The position numbers and the translations under genes are program-made. Below the pieces are notes generated by a model that saw only the letters and a list, made by a program, of their open reading frames with translations, had not been told where the DNA came from and made no database searches. A stretch of 64,000 bases of DNA from Granulicella aggregans (GTDB lineage: Bacteria > Acidobacteriota > Terriglobia > Terriglobales > Acidobacteriaceae): the NCBI RefSeq assembly GCF_014203275.1, contig NZ_JACHIP010000005.1:62001-126000 (forward strand), given 5' to 3'. This document shows, piece after piece, positions 17,328 to 25,417 of the stretch (position 1 is the first letter of the stretch; each line of letters opens with the position of its first letter).

Positions 17328-19190
17328 TTAGTTCGGGCTGAGAAACTCCAGGCGCGAAGGATACTTCGGCGAGCCGTAGATGGTCATGGTCTGAGCCTTG
17401 TATGCCCCAGCTGGTGCGGACATGATGTTTGGAACGAAGGTCTGCGGGTTGCGGTCGTAGAGCGGGAACCAGCTTGACTGCACTTCGACCATGATCTTGT
17501 GCCCCTTCAGGAAGGTGTGGTCCGCGCCGTGGAGACTCCACTTGTACTCGTTCACTTCGCTGGGCTTGATGGCCTCGGGATGCTCGAAGCTCTTGAGATA
17601 GCGCCCGCGGAATATCTCGTCGACGATCATCAACTGATAGCCGTTCATGGGCGCGGGAGCGTCATCGGGGCTTACATCGATCAGCTTGACTACCCAGTCG
17701 GCATCGGTTCCGGTGGTTGCGGCGAAGATGTCGGCGACGATGTCTCCCGTGACCGTCACATCGTGGTCGAGCACCGGCGTTGTGAAGTTTGCAAGATCCT
17801 TGCGCTCGCTGACGAAGCGCTGGTCTTCCACCAGCCATGGTCTCCATCGCGATCCGGTTCCATAGGTCGATTCAACGGGCCGCGCGCGGAAAGGAATCGG
17901 GTCGGCGGGATCGGCAACATAGGCACCGGCAACGGTGTTGTAGTCGCCTGTGGGCGCGATGAATCCAAGCGCATGCTCCGCGCCGAGATAGAGCTTCTCG
18001 CCCTTGAAGCCACTGACCGGTGGCCAGACATCGTAATGCTCCCACTGGTTGACGCCGGTACGGAAGCTGGCTACGCCCTTCAGATCGAAGCCACTCTGGC
18101 CTTTGAGGTACTTCTCAAAGAATGGAAATTCTATGGTCTTGCGATAGTCTTCGCCCGTGGGTGCGCCAAAGTCTACCGCTCCCAAGTTTTTGCCCGGGCC
18201 GCCCCATCCGCCGTGGTTCCATGGGCCGAGCACCATGAAGACTTCGCCCTTCTTATCGTGCGGCTTCAGCGCGGCGTACTCGGCCTGCGTGCCCCACATG
18301 TCTTCCTGATCCCACCATCCGCCGACCTCAAGCGTTGGCACCTCGACCTTGGTCAGGTGCGATTCGACGGCCATGTCCTGCCAGAACTTCGTGTAAGCCG
18401 GCTGCGTGAGGAAGATCTTCGCGGTGGGCAGATTGCTCATCTTCGCAGCCTCGGCTGCGCCGGCGAAGTTCCCATGTTCAAGAAAGAAGTTGTACTGGTC
18501 TTCCTTGGAGTCAGCGGGGACGTCGGTCTTCTGTGCCTCTAACTGCTGCACATAGTCGAAGCCGTAGGTCTCGCGGAAGGCACCGTTATGGAAGAAGTCG
18601 TCACCCTTCCATACGTTCGTCATGGGCGCCTGAGGAGAGATTGCTTTCACGGCAGGATGAGCGTCGATGCCGGCCATCATGGCGAGGAAGCCGGGATAAG
18701 ACACACCGAACACGCCCACCTTGCCGGAGTTGTTGGGCACATGCTTCAGCAGCCAGTCGATGGTGTCGCGGGTGTCGGTGGTCTCGTCGACATCCTGCTT
18801 CGAATGGTGCGCGACGATGGGGCGGTTCATCACGAAGGTGCCTTCGGACTTGTACCGGCCACGAATGTCGCAGAGGACGAAGATATAGCCGCTGGCAACC
18901 AGCTCCGGCTTGGACATATTGATCCGCTCGGAGGTAGCGTGCTCTGCTCCATACGGCGTGCGCTGGATAAGGAACGGCAGCGACGGGCCAGACTTTTCAG
19001 AGCCCACCGGCCGCAGGATGACGACGTGAAGCCTCACGCCGTCCCGGGCAGGGATCATCTCTTCCTGCCGGGTGTACTCGTGATCGTGATGTTCCGGCTT
19101 CGCAGCGACATCCTGAGCGAACGATGGCAGAGCAGCGGATAGAGAAATCGAAACTCCCAGTGCGAGAACTGCTTTACGGAATACGGTCAC
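17328..19190 (-). CDS. Exported CocE/NonD family hydrolase
   Basis: 620 residues with a GTG start at 19190 and GAGG five bases upstream. The signal peptide is residues 1-26, ending SFAQ. The alpha/beta-hydrolase domain (X-Pro dipeptidyl-peptidase S15 type) follows, with the nucleophile S164 in GVSYPGF and the preceding DIRGRYKSEG segment. The catalytic Asp and His are expected in the WWDQEDMWG to LGPWNHGGW region, where NHGGW supplies the His. A C-terminal jelly-roll domain starts near DIVADIFAATTGTDADWVVKLIDV. The family includes cocaine esterase, glutaryl-7-ACA acylases and X-Pro peptidases. The substrate here is unknown. It probably acts in the periplasm. Confidence 0.92.
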   Translation of the reverse strand: MTVFRKAVLALGVSISLSAALPSFAQDVAAKPEHHDHEYTRQEEMIPARDGVRLHVVILRPVGSEKSGPSLPFLIQRTPYGAEHATSERINMSKPELVASGYIFVLCDIRGRYKSEGTFVMNRPIVAHHSKQDVDETTDTRDTIDWLLKHVPNNSGKVGVFGVSYPGFLAMMAGIDAHPAVKAISPQAPMTNVWKGDDFFHNGAFRETYGFDYVQQLEAQKTDVPADSKEDQYNFFLEHGNFAGAAEAAKMSNLPTAKIFLTQPAYTKFWQDMAVESHLTKVEVPTLEVGGWWDQEDMWGTQAEYAALKPHDKKGEVFMVLGPWNHGGWGGPGKNLGAVDFGAPTGEDYRKTIEFPFFEKYLKGQSGFDLKGVASFRTGVNQWEHYDVWPPVSGFKGEKLYLGAEHALGFIAPTGDYNTVAGAYVADPADPIPFRARPVESTYGTGSRWRPWLVEDQRFVSERKDLANFTTPVLDHDVTVTGDIVADIFAATTGTDADWVVKLIDVSPDDAPAPMNGYQLMIVDEIFRGRYLKSFEHPEAIKPSEVNEYKWSLHGADHTFLKGHKIMVEVQSSWFPLYDRNPQTFVPNIMSAPAGAYKAQTMTIYGSPKYPSRLEFLSPN

Positions 19191-19202
19191 GATTACCTCG
19201 TC

Positions 19203-19550
19203 TCACAAATTCGTACTGCTTGCTGCGCGGCCAAGGTACGGGGCCATCTTCTGTCTCAAAAGGTCCACCAACTCGGGCTGCATGTAGGTGTAACGGTCCA
19301 GCACTCCCAGGCAAACGACGGTCTTGTCTTTCAGAGCTTCAGCGAATCTGGTCTGCAAAAACTTCTTCTGCCGCGCTTCCATCACGAAGATGGCGTCCGC
19401 CCATTCCACCATTTCCACATCGATTACGCACTCGGCATCCGGAGCAGTACCCGCAGAGCTGGTCTCGATACCGTCAACCCCGGCAAAGACGGCCTCTGCC
19501 GACGGCGAGCGAAGACGATTCCTCGCGCAGACGAACAGAAGCCGCTTCAT
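19203..19550 (-). CDS. Low-molecular-weight phosphotyrosine phosphatase-like protein
   Basis: 115 residues, shorter than typical LMW-PTPs (about 150). The P-loop is C8-A-R-N-R-L-R14-S15, which keeps the C-x5-R-S catalytic frame but lacks the usual second Cys of C-x-G-N-x-C. SSAGTAPDAE follows as in the family. The acid Asp loop appears as LDRYTYM instead of DPW or DPY, so catalytic power is uncertain. This short form is found widely beside unrelated genes and its substrate is not known to me. It lies 12 bp upstream of the hydrolase gene on the same strand and 20 bp downstream of the CDGSH gene, probably one operon. Confidence 0.82.
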   Translation of the reverse strand: MKRLLFVCARNRLRSPSAEAVFAGVDGIETSSAGTAPDAECVIDVEMVEWADAIFVMEARQKKFLQTRFAEALKDKTVVCLGVLDRYTYMQPELVDLLRQKMAPYLGRAASSTNL

Positions 19551-19570
19551 TTATTTCGGTTCTCCAAAGC

Positions 19571-19840
19571 TTAGCCCAGCGCTACCGGCTCGACCGGAAT
19601 CGGGCTAGCGTCGCACTTCCAGCCCTCGCGGCCGTGGGTTCCGTCGCAGAACGGGCGCTTGGACGAGAGTCCGCAGCGGCAGAGCGATATCGCCGGCTTG
19701 CCTGTCAAATCCCACACATTTCCGTTCACGTCCACCAGTTCAATCAGACCCTCAACCCGGAATGGGCCATTCGGACGAACCGTGATCTTGACCGACGGCA
19801 CCGGCGTCTCAGCCGCACTCACAACTACTTCTTCAGACAT
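19571..19840 (-). CDS. CDGSH iron-sulfur domain protein
   Basis: 89 residues. The motif C54-R-C56, then C65-D-G-T-H69 fits the 3Cys-1His ligand set of CDGSH [2Fe-2S] proteins. The cluster is usually redox-active and transferable. The N-terminal half, with the VRPNGPFRVEG and DVNGNVWDLTGKPAISLCRCG pattern, is the normal bacterial single-CDGSH layout. GGGAG lies about 6 bases before the ATG. No membrane segment is present, so it is cytoplasmic. It is the second gene in a compact leftward run of small genes. The physiological role is unknown. Confidence 0.93.
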   Translation of the reverse strand: MSEEVVVSAAETPVPSVKITVRPNGPFRVEGLIELVDVNGNVWDLTGKPAISLCRCGLSSKRPFCDGTHGREGWKCDASPIPVEPVALG

Positions 19841-19918
19841 TCAAATCTCCCTCAAAGCCAACCTGCGCTTGATAAGTCAGCATAGCAAACGATTCGTGAT
19901 CCACTTCGCAGCCGAAGG

Positions 19919-20623
19919 TTAAGCTTTGACCTTTGCGATGGCCTGACGCAACGCCGGTATGCCGCCCTGACGCACCGGACCGTGGCCGCAGGCAAATCTC
20001 TCAATGGGGTAGGCAAGCAGGTTCTCTGCACTGGACACTGCAACTTCGGCGTTCCACGTTACAAATTTGGGAAACGGAAAGAACCAAGGCGCGTGGTTGC
20101 TTACATTCAGCTCACCCACCGCCACCAGCGCATCGCCTGCAAACAGTGTTCCATCGCGTTCATCGAGGAACGACATGTGGCCGGGGATGTGGCCCGGCGT
20201 GTCGATGCACCTGAGCGAGCCGACCGTCTCTCCTTCAACCAGCAGACGGGTCGGCTTTGACTTGATGCCGGGAGTACCACCTTTGATCTTTCCCGGAGCC
20301 TCGCCCGGCCGCATGGACAGATCGGGCGGCGTCCGCAGAATCGGCAGGCTTCGTTCGTTCGAGATCAGTTCAACCTGATCTGCTCCGAGCTTGTTCACCA
20401 GCGCATCGACTGAGCCCACATGATCCGTGTGAGCATGTGTCAACAGAATCCGGCGAATCGTCCCGCCAAGCTCCCGCGCAGCATCGAGAATGCCCGCAGC
20501 GCTGCTACTGAAGATGCCGGTATCAATCAAAGTGAAGCCGTCATTCTCCCGCACCAGGTAGCAGTTCACGAATCCAAGCCGGTTCAGTTGATAGGAGTTC
20601 TGTGTAACCTGGGTCATCTTCAT
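19919..20623 (-). CDS. MBL-fold metallo-hydrolase
   Basis: About 234 residues from the ATG at 20623; a GTG four codons earlier at 20635 is possible. The metallo-beta-lactamase signature is present: LLTHAHTDHVGS (HxHxDH), IDTPGHIPGHMSF, LFAGDALV and ACGHGPV, enough for a dinuclear metal site. There is no signal peptide, so it is probably cytoplasmic. The closest general class is glyoxalase-II-like or lactonase-like hydrolases; the sequence does not define the substrate. It is the first gene of the leftward block that continues with the CDGSH and LMW-PTP-like genes after about 80 bp. Confidence 0.88.
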   Translation of the reverse strand: MKMTQVTQNSYQLNRLGFVNCYLVRENDGFTLIDTGIFSSSAAGILDAARELGGTIRRILLTHAHTDHVGSVDALVNKLGADQVELISNERSLPILRTPPDLSMRPGEAPGKIKGGTPGIKSKPTRLLVEGETVGSLRCIDTPGHIPGHMSFLDERDGTLFAGDALVAVGELNVSNHAPWFFPFPKFVTWNAEVAVSSAENLLAYPIERFACGHGPVRQGGIPALRQAIAKVKA

Positions 20624-20717
20624 TGCGAGTGGCACCGCCCTTTACTACTGAGAACCATACATGCAGTAAGACTCTTGGATGCGTCTACCGGCGGCCCTGT
20701 TCTTCTGCAACGGGCCT

Positions 20718-22181
20718 CTAAAAATCGATATGCGAGCGGACGCTGAATACGATGACCGGCCCACGCGCCGTGTTGTAGCCCGGATGATCGATGAACTGCG
20801 TATCGAAGGCGTAGAAGAGGCCGCGCCAGGCGTGGGCGTTGTAGTAGCCCTCGAGGATGTCCTCGCGGCCATAGCTCAGGTTGCCGTCACCAAGGATGAA
20901 GCCATGGCCGCCAAGTTTCAGATACTCCTGGTGATCGTGCTTGATCGCGTTGGTGACGAATGCGATGCCGATCTTATCGAGCGGGCGATTCCAGCGTGAT
21001 CCTGCATAGTCGCCGCCGACCTCGAAGGTCTGATCAACTTCGGTGTAGGCGAAGGATTCGTGCTGGCCTTCGTTCCAGCCGACTCTGCCGAAGACGCGAA
21101 GCTCCTTCGATAGCTCCTGCTCCGCGTTTAACCCGAAGCCGTACTTCACCTCGCTGTTACGTTCGTGAGTGACGATGTCCGGTACCGCGTCGGTGCCTTT
21201 TAGGTAGGCGTTGATCGCATCGCGATAGAGACCCATGTGGGCGTGGTTGGCGTATCCCAGAAGGCGGACGACTGTCTTTCGGCCTTCTCCGGCGCCGCTG
21301 CGAAGCAAGGGAAATCTAGACTCGAACTCGAAGTTCTGCCCGCTCGCGCGCCGGAGAGCCCAGTCAAGATCGATGCCATTCGCCACAGTGGGCATCAGAG
21401 CCAGTGCATAGCGTGCTGTCCATTGCCTGTCGTCGTACTCGGTCACGACACCGTAGGTGTAGCCGCGTGTGTCCGCCGCATAGTCCCATGCGCCGTTGTT
21501 GTCCACGGTCCAGTTCATGAACTGGAGATGGCTGTCCGTGCCGATGGAGTTGATGTCGAGCGAATCAGGTAGACCCATCTTGCCGGCGCGGATCTCGAAG
21601 CGGCGTTCCGGCACCAGCGTGGCCAGGTTGAAAACACCACGCTGTGCCTCAACCATCTTGCTCGTCAGGCCTATCGTCTGGCGAAGTTGCACCCGCGCAA
21701 GATACGGCTTTGATCCGAGGTTCGGATTGCGAACGACGTCGAGGTTGGTAAAGCCGGCGATGCCCAGAGCCTCGCTGAGACCGCGCCCGCCCGCCGATTC
21801 AAAGTCCAGCAGGAAGTCCGTCTCAGTGCGCGGATTCTTGCGGAGCTGCATGCCGAGATAGAGCGTGCCGACGAGGGAGACTTTGTATTCCCCTCGATTG
21901 ATGAAGCTGTTCACGCCTTCGTACGGGGAATGGAAGGCCGGATCGGCCTGAAAGATGATGTTGGTCTGGCCCGCGGCATAGAACCGGGACGTATTGGAGT
22001 GCGGGAATACGGTGACCGGAGCGCTCTCAGCCGGAGGCACCTCCGCGCGCGCTGCAGAGTCGGCAGCCGATGACGCCTGCGGGGCATCGGGTATCGTTTG
22101 AGCAGAGGCTGTAGGCTGGAGGCCGGAGGCGATCGCCAGTAGCAGAGCCGTCGCTCCCCAGAGTCGCCAGATTGATGTCAT
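20718..22181 (-). CDS. Carbohydrate-selective porin, OprB family
   Basis: 487 residues from the ATG at 22181, preceded by AAAGG. A start 24 codons earlier would put charged residues before the signal peptide. The signal peptide runs to SAQ at about 28. A short Pro/Ala-rich linker follows, then many alternating beta strands, the segment NRGEYKVSLVGTLYLGMQ, a RFEIRAGKMGLPDSLDIN strand typical of OprB-type porins, and a C-terminal Phe as required for outer-membrane insertion. The substrate is unknown. It diverges from the CsoR-family regulator gene, whose operator lies about 110 bp upstream of this start, so co-regulation is possible. Confidence 0.85.
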   Translation of the reverse strand: MTSIWRLWGATALLLAIASGLQPTASAQTIPDAPQASSAADSAARAEVPPAESAPVTVFPHSNTSRFYAAGQTNIIFQADPAFHSPYEGVNSFINRGEYKVSLVGTLYLGMQLRKNPRTETDFLLDFESAGGRGLSEALGIAGFTNLDVVRNPNLGSKPYLARVQLRQTIGLTSKMVEAQRGVFNLATLVPERRFEIRAGKMGLPDSLDINSIGTDSHLQFMNWTVDNNGAWDYAADTRGYTYGVVTEYDDRQWTARYALALMPTVANGIDLDWALRRASGQNFEFESRFPLLRSGAGEGRKTVVRLLGYANHAHMGLYRDAINAYLKGTDAVPDIVTHERNSEVKYGFGLNAEQELSKELRVFGRVGWNEGQHESFAYTEVDQTFEVGGDYAGSRWNRPLDKIGIAFVTNAIKHDHQEYLKLGGHGFILGDGNLSYGREDILEGYYNAHAWRGLFYAFDTQFIDHPGYNTARGPVIVFSVRSHIDF

Positions 22182-22290
22182 AAGCCTTTGATTTTCATGC
22201 TTCGAGATGAACGTCGTGCAAAATTGCATGAGGACGGATTCGCTTTCGGCCAAGCGGGTTCAGATATGAAAAGTGTTTATATGAGATTAG

Positions 22291-22309
22291 TATACCCCGG
22301 TAGGGTATA
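22291..22309. promoter_or_regulatory. Operator of CsoR/RcnR/FrmR type
   Basis: TATACCCCGGTAGGGTATA is a 19-bp inverted repeat: AT-rich ends, a C-run and G-run core, with 7-bp arms TATACCC and GGGTATA. This is the form of operator recognised by CsoR/RcnR/FrmR repressors. It ends 10 bp before the regulator start, overlapping where its promoter or ribosome-binding site must be. It also lies within the divergent region of the porin gene. Confidence 0.75.
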
Positions 22310-22319
22310 GGCGGGAGCC

Positions 22320-22598
22320 ATGACGAACGACAAACCCGGTAAAGAACGTGTGAAATTGCTGAACCGCGTCAAGCGACTTCGCGGTCAGTTGGATGCAGTG
22401 GAACGAACCCTGGCAGAAGACCGCGAGTGCGCGGATGTGCTGATGCTGCTGGCGGCGGTTCGCGGAGGGATCAACGGCCTGATGGCCGAGGTGCTCGAAG
22501 ATCACATACGGCTGCACCTGCTGCAGGATGGCCGGGTGCCGCTGACGCCGGAGCTTGGGGAGGAGCTGATCGACCTGGTGAGGGCTTATCTAAAGTAG
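22320..22598 (+). CDS. CsoR/RcnR/FrmR-family transcriptional repressor
   Basis: 92 residues, all-helical, the normal size. The family stretches are LLNRVKRLRGQLDAVERTL, AAVRGGINGLMAEVLEDHI and LVRAYLK. The metal or aldehyde sensing positions read C37, H62 and H66. C-H-H at these sites matches the nickel/cobalt sensor RcnR, while the overall sequence (RGQLDAVER, NGLMAEVLE) resembles the formaldehyde sensor FrmR, which keeps only Cys and His. The N-terminal His of RcnR is absent, so the inducer cannot be decided. An operator palindrome sits directly upstream, supporting autorepression. No metal exporter or formaldehyde dehydrogenase gene is adjacent; the only divergent neighbour is the porin. 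Confidence 0.92.
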   Translation: MTNDKPGKERVKLLNRVKRLRGQLDAVERTLAEDRECADVLMLLAAVRGGINGLMAEVLEDHIRLHLLQDGRVPLTPELGEELIDLVRAYLK

Positions 22599-22948
22599 CT
22601 CCTACGACCGGGCTTTCAGGCCGTGGCAAGAATGATTCCCGTTTTTCACAGGCTATTTGACTTCCAACTCCCACGGGTCTATTTTCTAGCTACACGGGAA
22701 AGGAGGATGGTCCAGCCTATGAAAATTGATTGTTCCAGTTGCACAACGCTACGTGAGGTGACTGAGGCTTAGAGCGTCCTAGCTCTAGTCCCAGCGGTTT
22801 TTCTCAAGTATCCCCGCAGCGGCCCATGCACGAGTGTGGACGCCTCAAGTCAATCCCACCAGATCACCGCCGAACGGCCCGCATCGATCCTCGATGCGGG
22901 CCGTTCGCTTTTGCGCGACACCCACACTTCCGCCGTAAAATAGTCCAC
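22599..22948. other. Structured gene-free region upstream of thiG
   Basis: About 350 bp with no convincing gene. It holds a perfect AAAGGAGG at 22699-22706 followed by a tiny reading frame (22719-22772, 17 codons, starting M-K-I-D-C). Next is a 6-bp hairpin TAGAGC/GCTCTA with a T5 run shortly after, then a 17-bp perfect hairpin close to thiG. The region could hold a small RNA or a leader. No TPP riboswitch core was found before thiG, as judged by eye. Confidence 0.4.
22871..22907 (+). terminator. 17-bp perfect hairpin before thiG
   Basis: The arm CGAACGGCCCGCATCGA (22871-22887) is followed by loop TCC and its exact complement (22891-22907), then CTTTTG. It is very stable and of terminator or attenuator form. 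It lies 41 bp upstream of the thiG start. It either ends an upstream small transcript or attenuates the thiG leader. Confidence 0.6.
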
Positions 22949-23722
22949 ATGATGAGTCCTCTGGTAATCGCGGGAAAGGCATTTCAGTCGCGCCTGATCG
23001 TTGGCACGGGCAAGTATAAGGACGGGGCCGAGACCCAGGCTGCCGTCGAAGCCTCCGGCGCGGAGATGGTCACCGTTGCCGTGCGACGCGTCAATCTCGA
23101 CCGCTCGCGTGAGTCGCTGCTCGACTTCCTCGACCCGGAGCGCTACTTCCTTCTGCCCAATACGGCCGGTTGCTACACCGCCGAGGAAGCCATCCGCGCC
23201 GCGCGTCTTGGCCGCGAGGTAGGCCTGTCGGATTGGGTCAAGATCGAGGTCATTGGGGATCAGGCGACCCTGTATCCGGATATCCAGGCCACGCTTGAGG
23301 CGACCCGCGTTCTCGTGAAAGAGGGCTTCACTGTGCTTCCCTACACGTCCGACGACATCGTCTTCGCCAAGCGCCTCATCGATGCCGGTGCCGCCGCCGT
23401 CATGCCTCTGGGAGCGCCCATTGGCAGCGGTCTCGGCCTGCAGAACACGGCCAACCTTAGGATCCTGCGCGAGCTCATCACCGAGGTCCCGCTGATTGTC
23501 GACGCCGGTGTCGGAACGGCGTCGGACGCGGCCCTCGCCATGGAACTCGGCTTTGATGCGGTGCTGATGAACACCGCCATCGCTGCCGCCAGCGATCCCA
23601 TTCTGATGGCCGAGGCAATGCAGCATGCTGTGCTCGCTGGGCGGCAGGCGTTTCTTGCGGGACGGATGCCGAGGAAGCTTTACGCGACGGCTAGTTCTCC
23701 GCTTGAAGGCATCTCCAAGTGA
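22949..23722 (+). CDS. thiG: Thiazole synthase
   Basis: 257 residues from the ATG at 22949, matching family length; the ATG at 22952 is adjacent. ThiG builds the thiazole phosphate of thiamine from 1-deoxyxylulose-5-phosphate, dehydroglycine and ThiS thiocarboxylate. Visible motifs: the start FQSRLIVGTGKY, the Schiff-base lysine K98 in WVKIEVIGD, MPLGAPIGSGLGL, and VDAGVGTASDAALAMELGFDAVLMNTAIA for phosphate binding. No thiS, thiF, thiH/O or thiC is adjacent, so the pathway is scattered. No TPP riboswitch was recognised upstream, but a strong hairpin ends 41 bp before the start. Confidence 0.95.
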   Translation: MMSPLVIAGKAFQSRLIVGTGKYKDGAETQAAVEASGAEMVTVAVRRVNLDRSRESLLDFLDPERYFLLPNTAGCYTAEEAIRAARLGREVGLSDWVKIEVIGDQATLYPDIQATLEATRVLVKEGFTVLPYTSDDIVFAKRLIDAGAAAVMPLGAPIGSGLGLQNTANLRILRELITEVPLIVDAGVGTASDAALAMELGFDAVLMNTAIAAASDPILMAEAMQHAVLAGRQAFLAGRMPRKLYATASSPLEGISK

Positions 23723-23724
23723 GA

Positions 23725-23754
23725 CGCACGGCGGGCCTCACCACCCGCCGTGCG
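23725..23754. terminator. Hairpin between thiG and the convergent secreted-protein gene
   Basis: CGCACGGCGGG and CCCGCCGTGCG form a perfect 11-bp stem with an eight-base loop, placed exactly between two convergent stop codons. No good T-run follows on either strand, so termination would be weak or factor-aided. Confidence 0.5.
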
Positions 23755-23759
23755 ATCAG

Positions 23760-25157
23760 TTAGTCATTGTTCTCGTCGAGCTGCAACAGACTCGCCGTGC
23801 AGCTTGTCTGTACAGCGCTTCCATTGAAATAACCCTCGTCTGAACCGCTGGTGAATGTCCCGGTTGCGGATGGCCGTGTCAATTGGATGTAATCCGATGC
23901 GATGGTTCCCACCCCTAAAAAGTCTGGGTCGGCACTCGTTACGCTGAGCGTCAGCTTCTTTCCATCGGTCGAAACACATCCTGTACCACCCGTCGTTAAG
24001 ACGACAGTGCTGGCGGTCTTTGTGAAGCCTGACCATGCTGTGCAACCGCCGCCCGCAGGCACAGTAAAGTTCGGTGCGATGAAGGTCGTGCCGCCACCTC
24101 CAAAGCCTCCATTCGCTGCGATGCAAACGGCGTTGCCGGTCCCGGTCCCGCCAGGGAAGATCTGAGCCGGGGAGAAGTGGAGGGTCCCGTTCGGGTTCAA
24201 GAAGAACCCGGTCTCCTGTGGTCCGGCGCCGCCGATACCGCTGTAGTAAAGGAAGTTCATCGTCGCTCCGGTGCTTGCCGTATTGTTCCCGGTGGGCTCA
24301 GTCTCGATCTGGAAAAAAGGCAGCACGTTGGAATTGCTCGAGCTATTGTGGACCGACGATTGAAAGTAGAACGGGAAGGACGGGAACGCTTTCGTTGTCG
24401 TGGCATCGGCCGACCGGGAGAAGCCGAGTGAGCCGCGAATGACCGCGTTACCGTTGACGTCCAGCATAGCGGCTGGCAAACGTCCGATGCCTAACCCCGT
24501 CGCGTTGACAAAAATATTCGAACTCTCAATGTTGTTGCTGGTCGTGAACGTCGGAATCGTACCCGGCTTACCTCCGAGACTGGTTGTGACATTCGTTACT
24601 GCGGCAGGCGTGATAGCTGATTTAACTCCAGCCGGCGCGCTCGAAGACTGGCCCGTTTGACCAGCAAGCACGAAGGCCGAAGCTGGATAGCCTCCAAGCG
24701 TAGCCGCGTCCGCAGCCTTCAGCGCGTATGGAACGCTGGTAAACAGGGTTCGAGGCTGGGTTGGTTGCCCCGTAACCTGGACTTCCAGCCATCGGACTTC
24801 GCCTGAGCCGAACAGATCGAGAGGGATGCCACTGCTCCGGGTTGAACCGAGGCGGACGGTGTAATGGCCATCCGAATAGGGAACGACAGTCTGGGTTTCG
24901 GTATAGATCGGCTCGCCACCAGTCTGGTCTTTGAAGAGAAGAAAGGTCATCGCTGTCTCGCTGCTCAGCGCGCGGCCTTCCCGGTCAACGGCAATCCCTG
25001 AGAAAGGCACAAGCGCAGGGACAGCAGTCTGCGCGCTTGCTGCAACCGGCGTGATCGAAGCTACGCTGGACGATTGAAGCTGCGCGAAAGATAGACTACT
25101 GGCGAGTGAGACTGAGAGCGCAGAGAGACTTAGGAAGTATTTCGGACGGATCGTCAT
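23760..25157 (-). CDS. Secreted protein, paralogue of the collagen-like protein at 8864
   Basis: 465 residues from the ATG at 25157, chosen for AAGGAGA five bases upstream and because it begins the signal peptide (about 1-26, ending SFAQ). The region at about 30-140 is a predicted beta-rich segment (PFSGIAVDREGRALS to TLFTSVPYALKAADAATLGG). I recall such sequences from many secreted Acidobacteria proteins. The middle region, GLGIGRLPAAMLDVNGNAVIRGSLGFSR and onward to LHFSPAQIFPGG, clearly aligns with residues of the 8864-10483 protein. The C-terminal third is different, lacks the collagen tract and contains Cys pairs. The function is unknown; extracellular or surface location is likely. Confidence 0.75.
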   Translation of the reverse strand: MTIRPKYFLSLSALSVSLASSLSFAQLQSSSVASITPVAASAQTAVPALVPFSGIAVDREGRALSSETAMTFLLFKDQTGGEPIYTETQTVVPYSDGHYTVRLGSTRSSGIPLDLFGSGEVRWLEVQVTGQPTQPRTLFTSVPYALKAADAATLGGYPASAFVLAGQTGQSSSAPAGVKSAITPAAVTNVTTSLGGKPGTIPTFTTSNNIESSNIFVNATGLGIGRLPAAMLDVNGNAVIRGSLGFSRSADATTTKAFPSFPFYFQSSVHNSSSNSNVLPFFQIETEPTGNNTASTGATMNFLYYSGIGGAGPQETGFFLNPNGTLHFSPAQIFPGGTGTGNAVCIAANGGFGGGGTTFIAPNFTVPAGGGCTAWSGFTKTASTVVLTTGGTGCVSTDGKKLTLSVTSADPDFLGVGTIASDYIQLTRPSATGTFTSGSDEGYFNGSAVQTSCTASLLQLDENND

Positions 25158-25417
25158 GGATTCTCCTTGAGACAATTTGAGCGCGACCTGGAGTGTTTCT
25201 GGATTGGGATTATTCGGCGGAAAAGAGTCGGGCCGGCTACATCCGCATGGTGAGCCTGAAGCAAAAATCGTTTCCATATAGAAATTATTCGGCGACCGAG
25301 TTATTCCATCACCAGGACAAATGACCAGGTTTTTACTTCGGCCTGATACGTATGTGCTTTACCGCGCTCTTTCGCAGGTATGGAAGCCTGTCGATCCAGT
25401 TGCGATAAACTTCCACC

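Noticed and set aside
17499..18542. Plus-strand open frame opposite the CocE-type hydrolase
   Set aside because: The minus-strand hydrolase has a signal peptide and the GVSYPG nucleophile motif. The opposite frame is a shadow.
22719..22772. Seventeen-codon ORF after a perfect Shine-Dalgarno
   Set aside because: It is too short to support as a gene. The spacing from AAAGGAGG to this ATG is about 12 bases, and an overlapping ATG directly after the site gives the same frame. Kept only as part of the intergenic observation.
22599..22948. TPP riboswitch before thiG
   Set aside because: The conserved CUGAGA and ACCUGA...GGAUAAUGCCAGCG-type core elements could not be found by eye. The region is structured in a different way.
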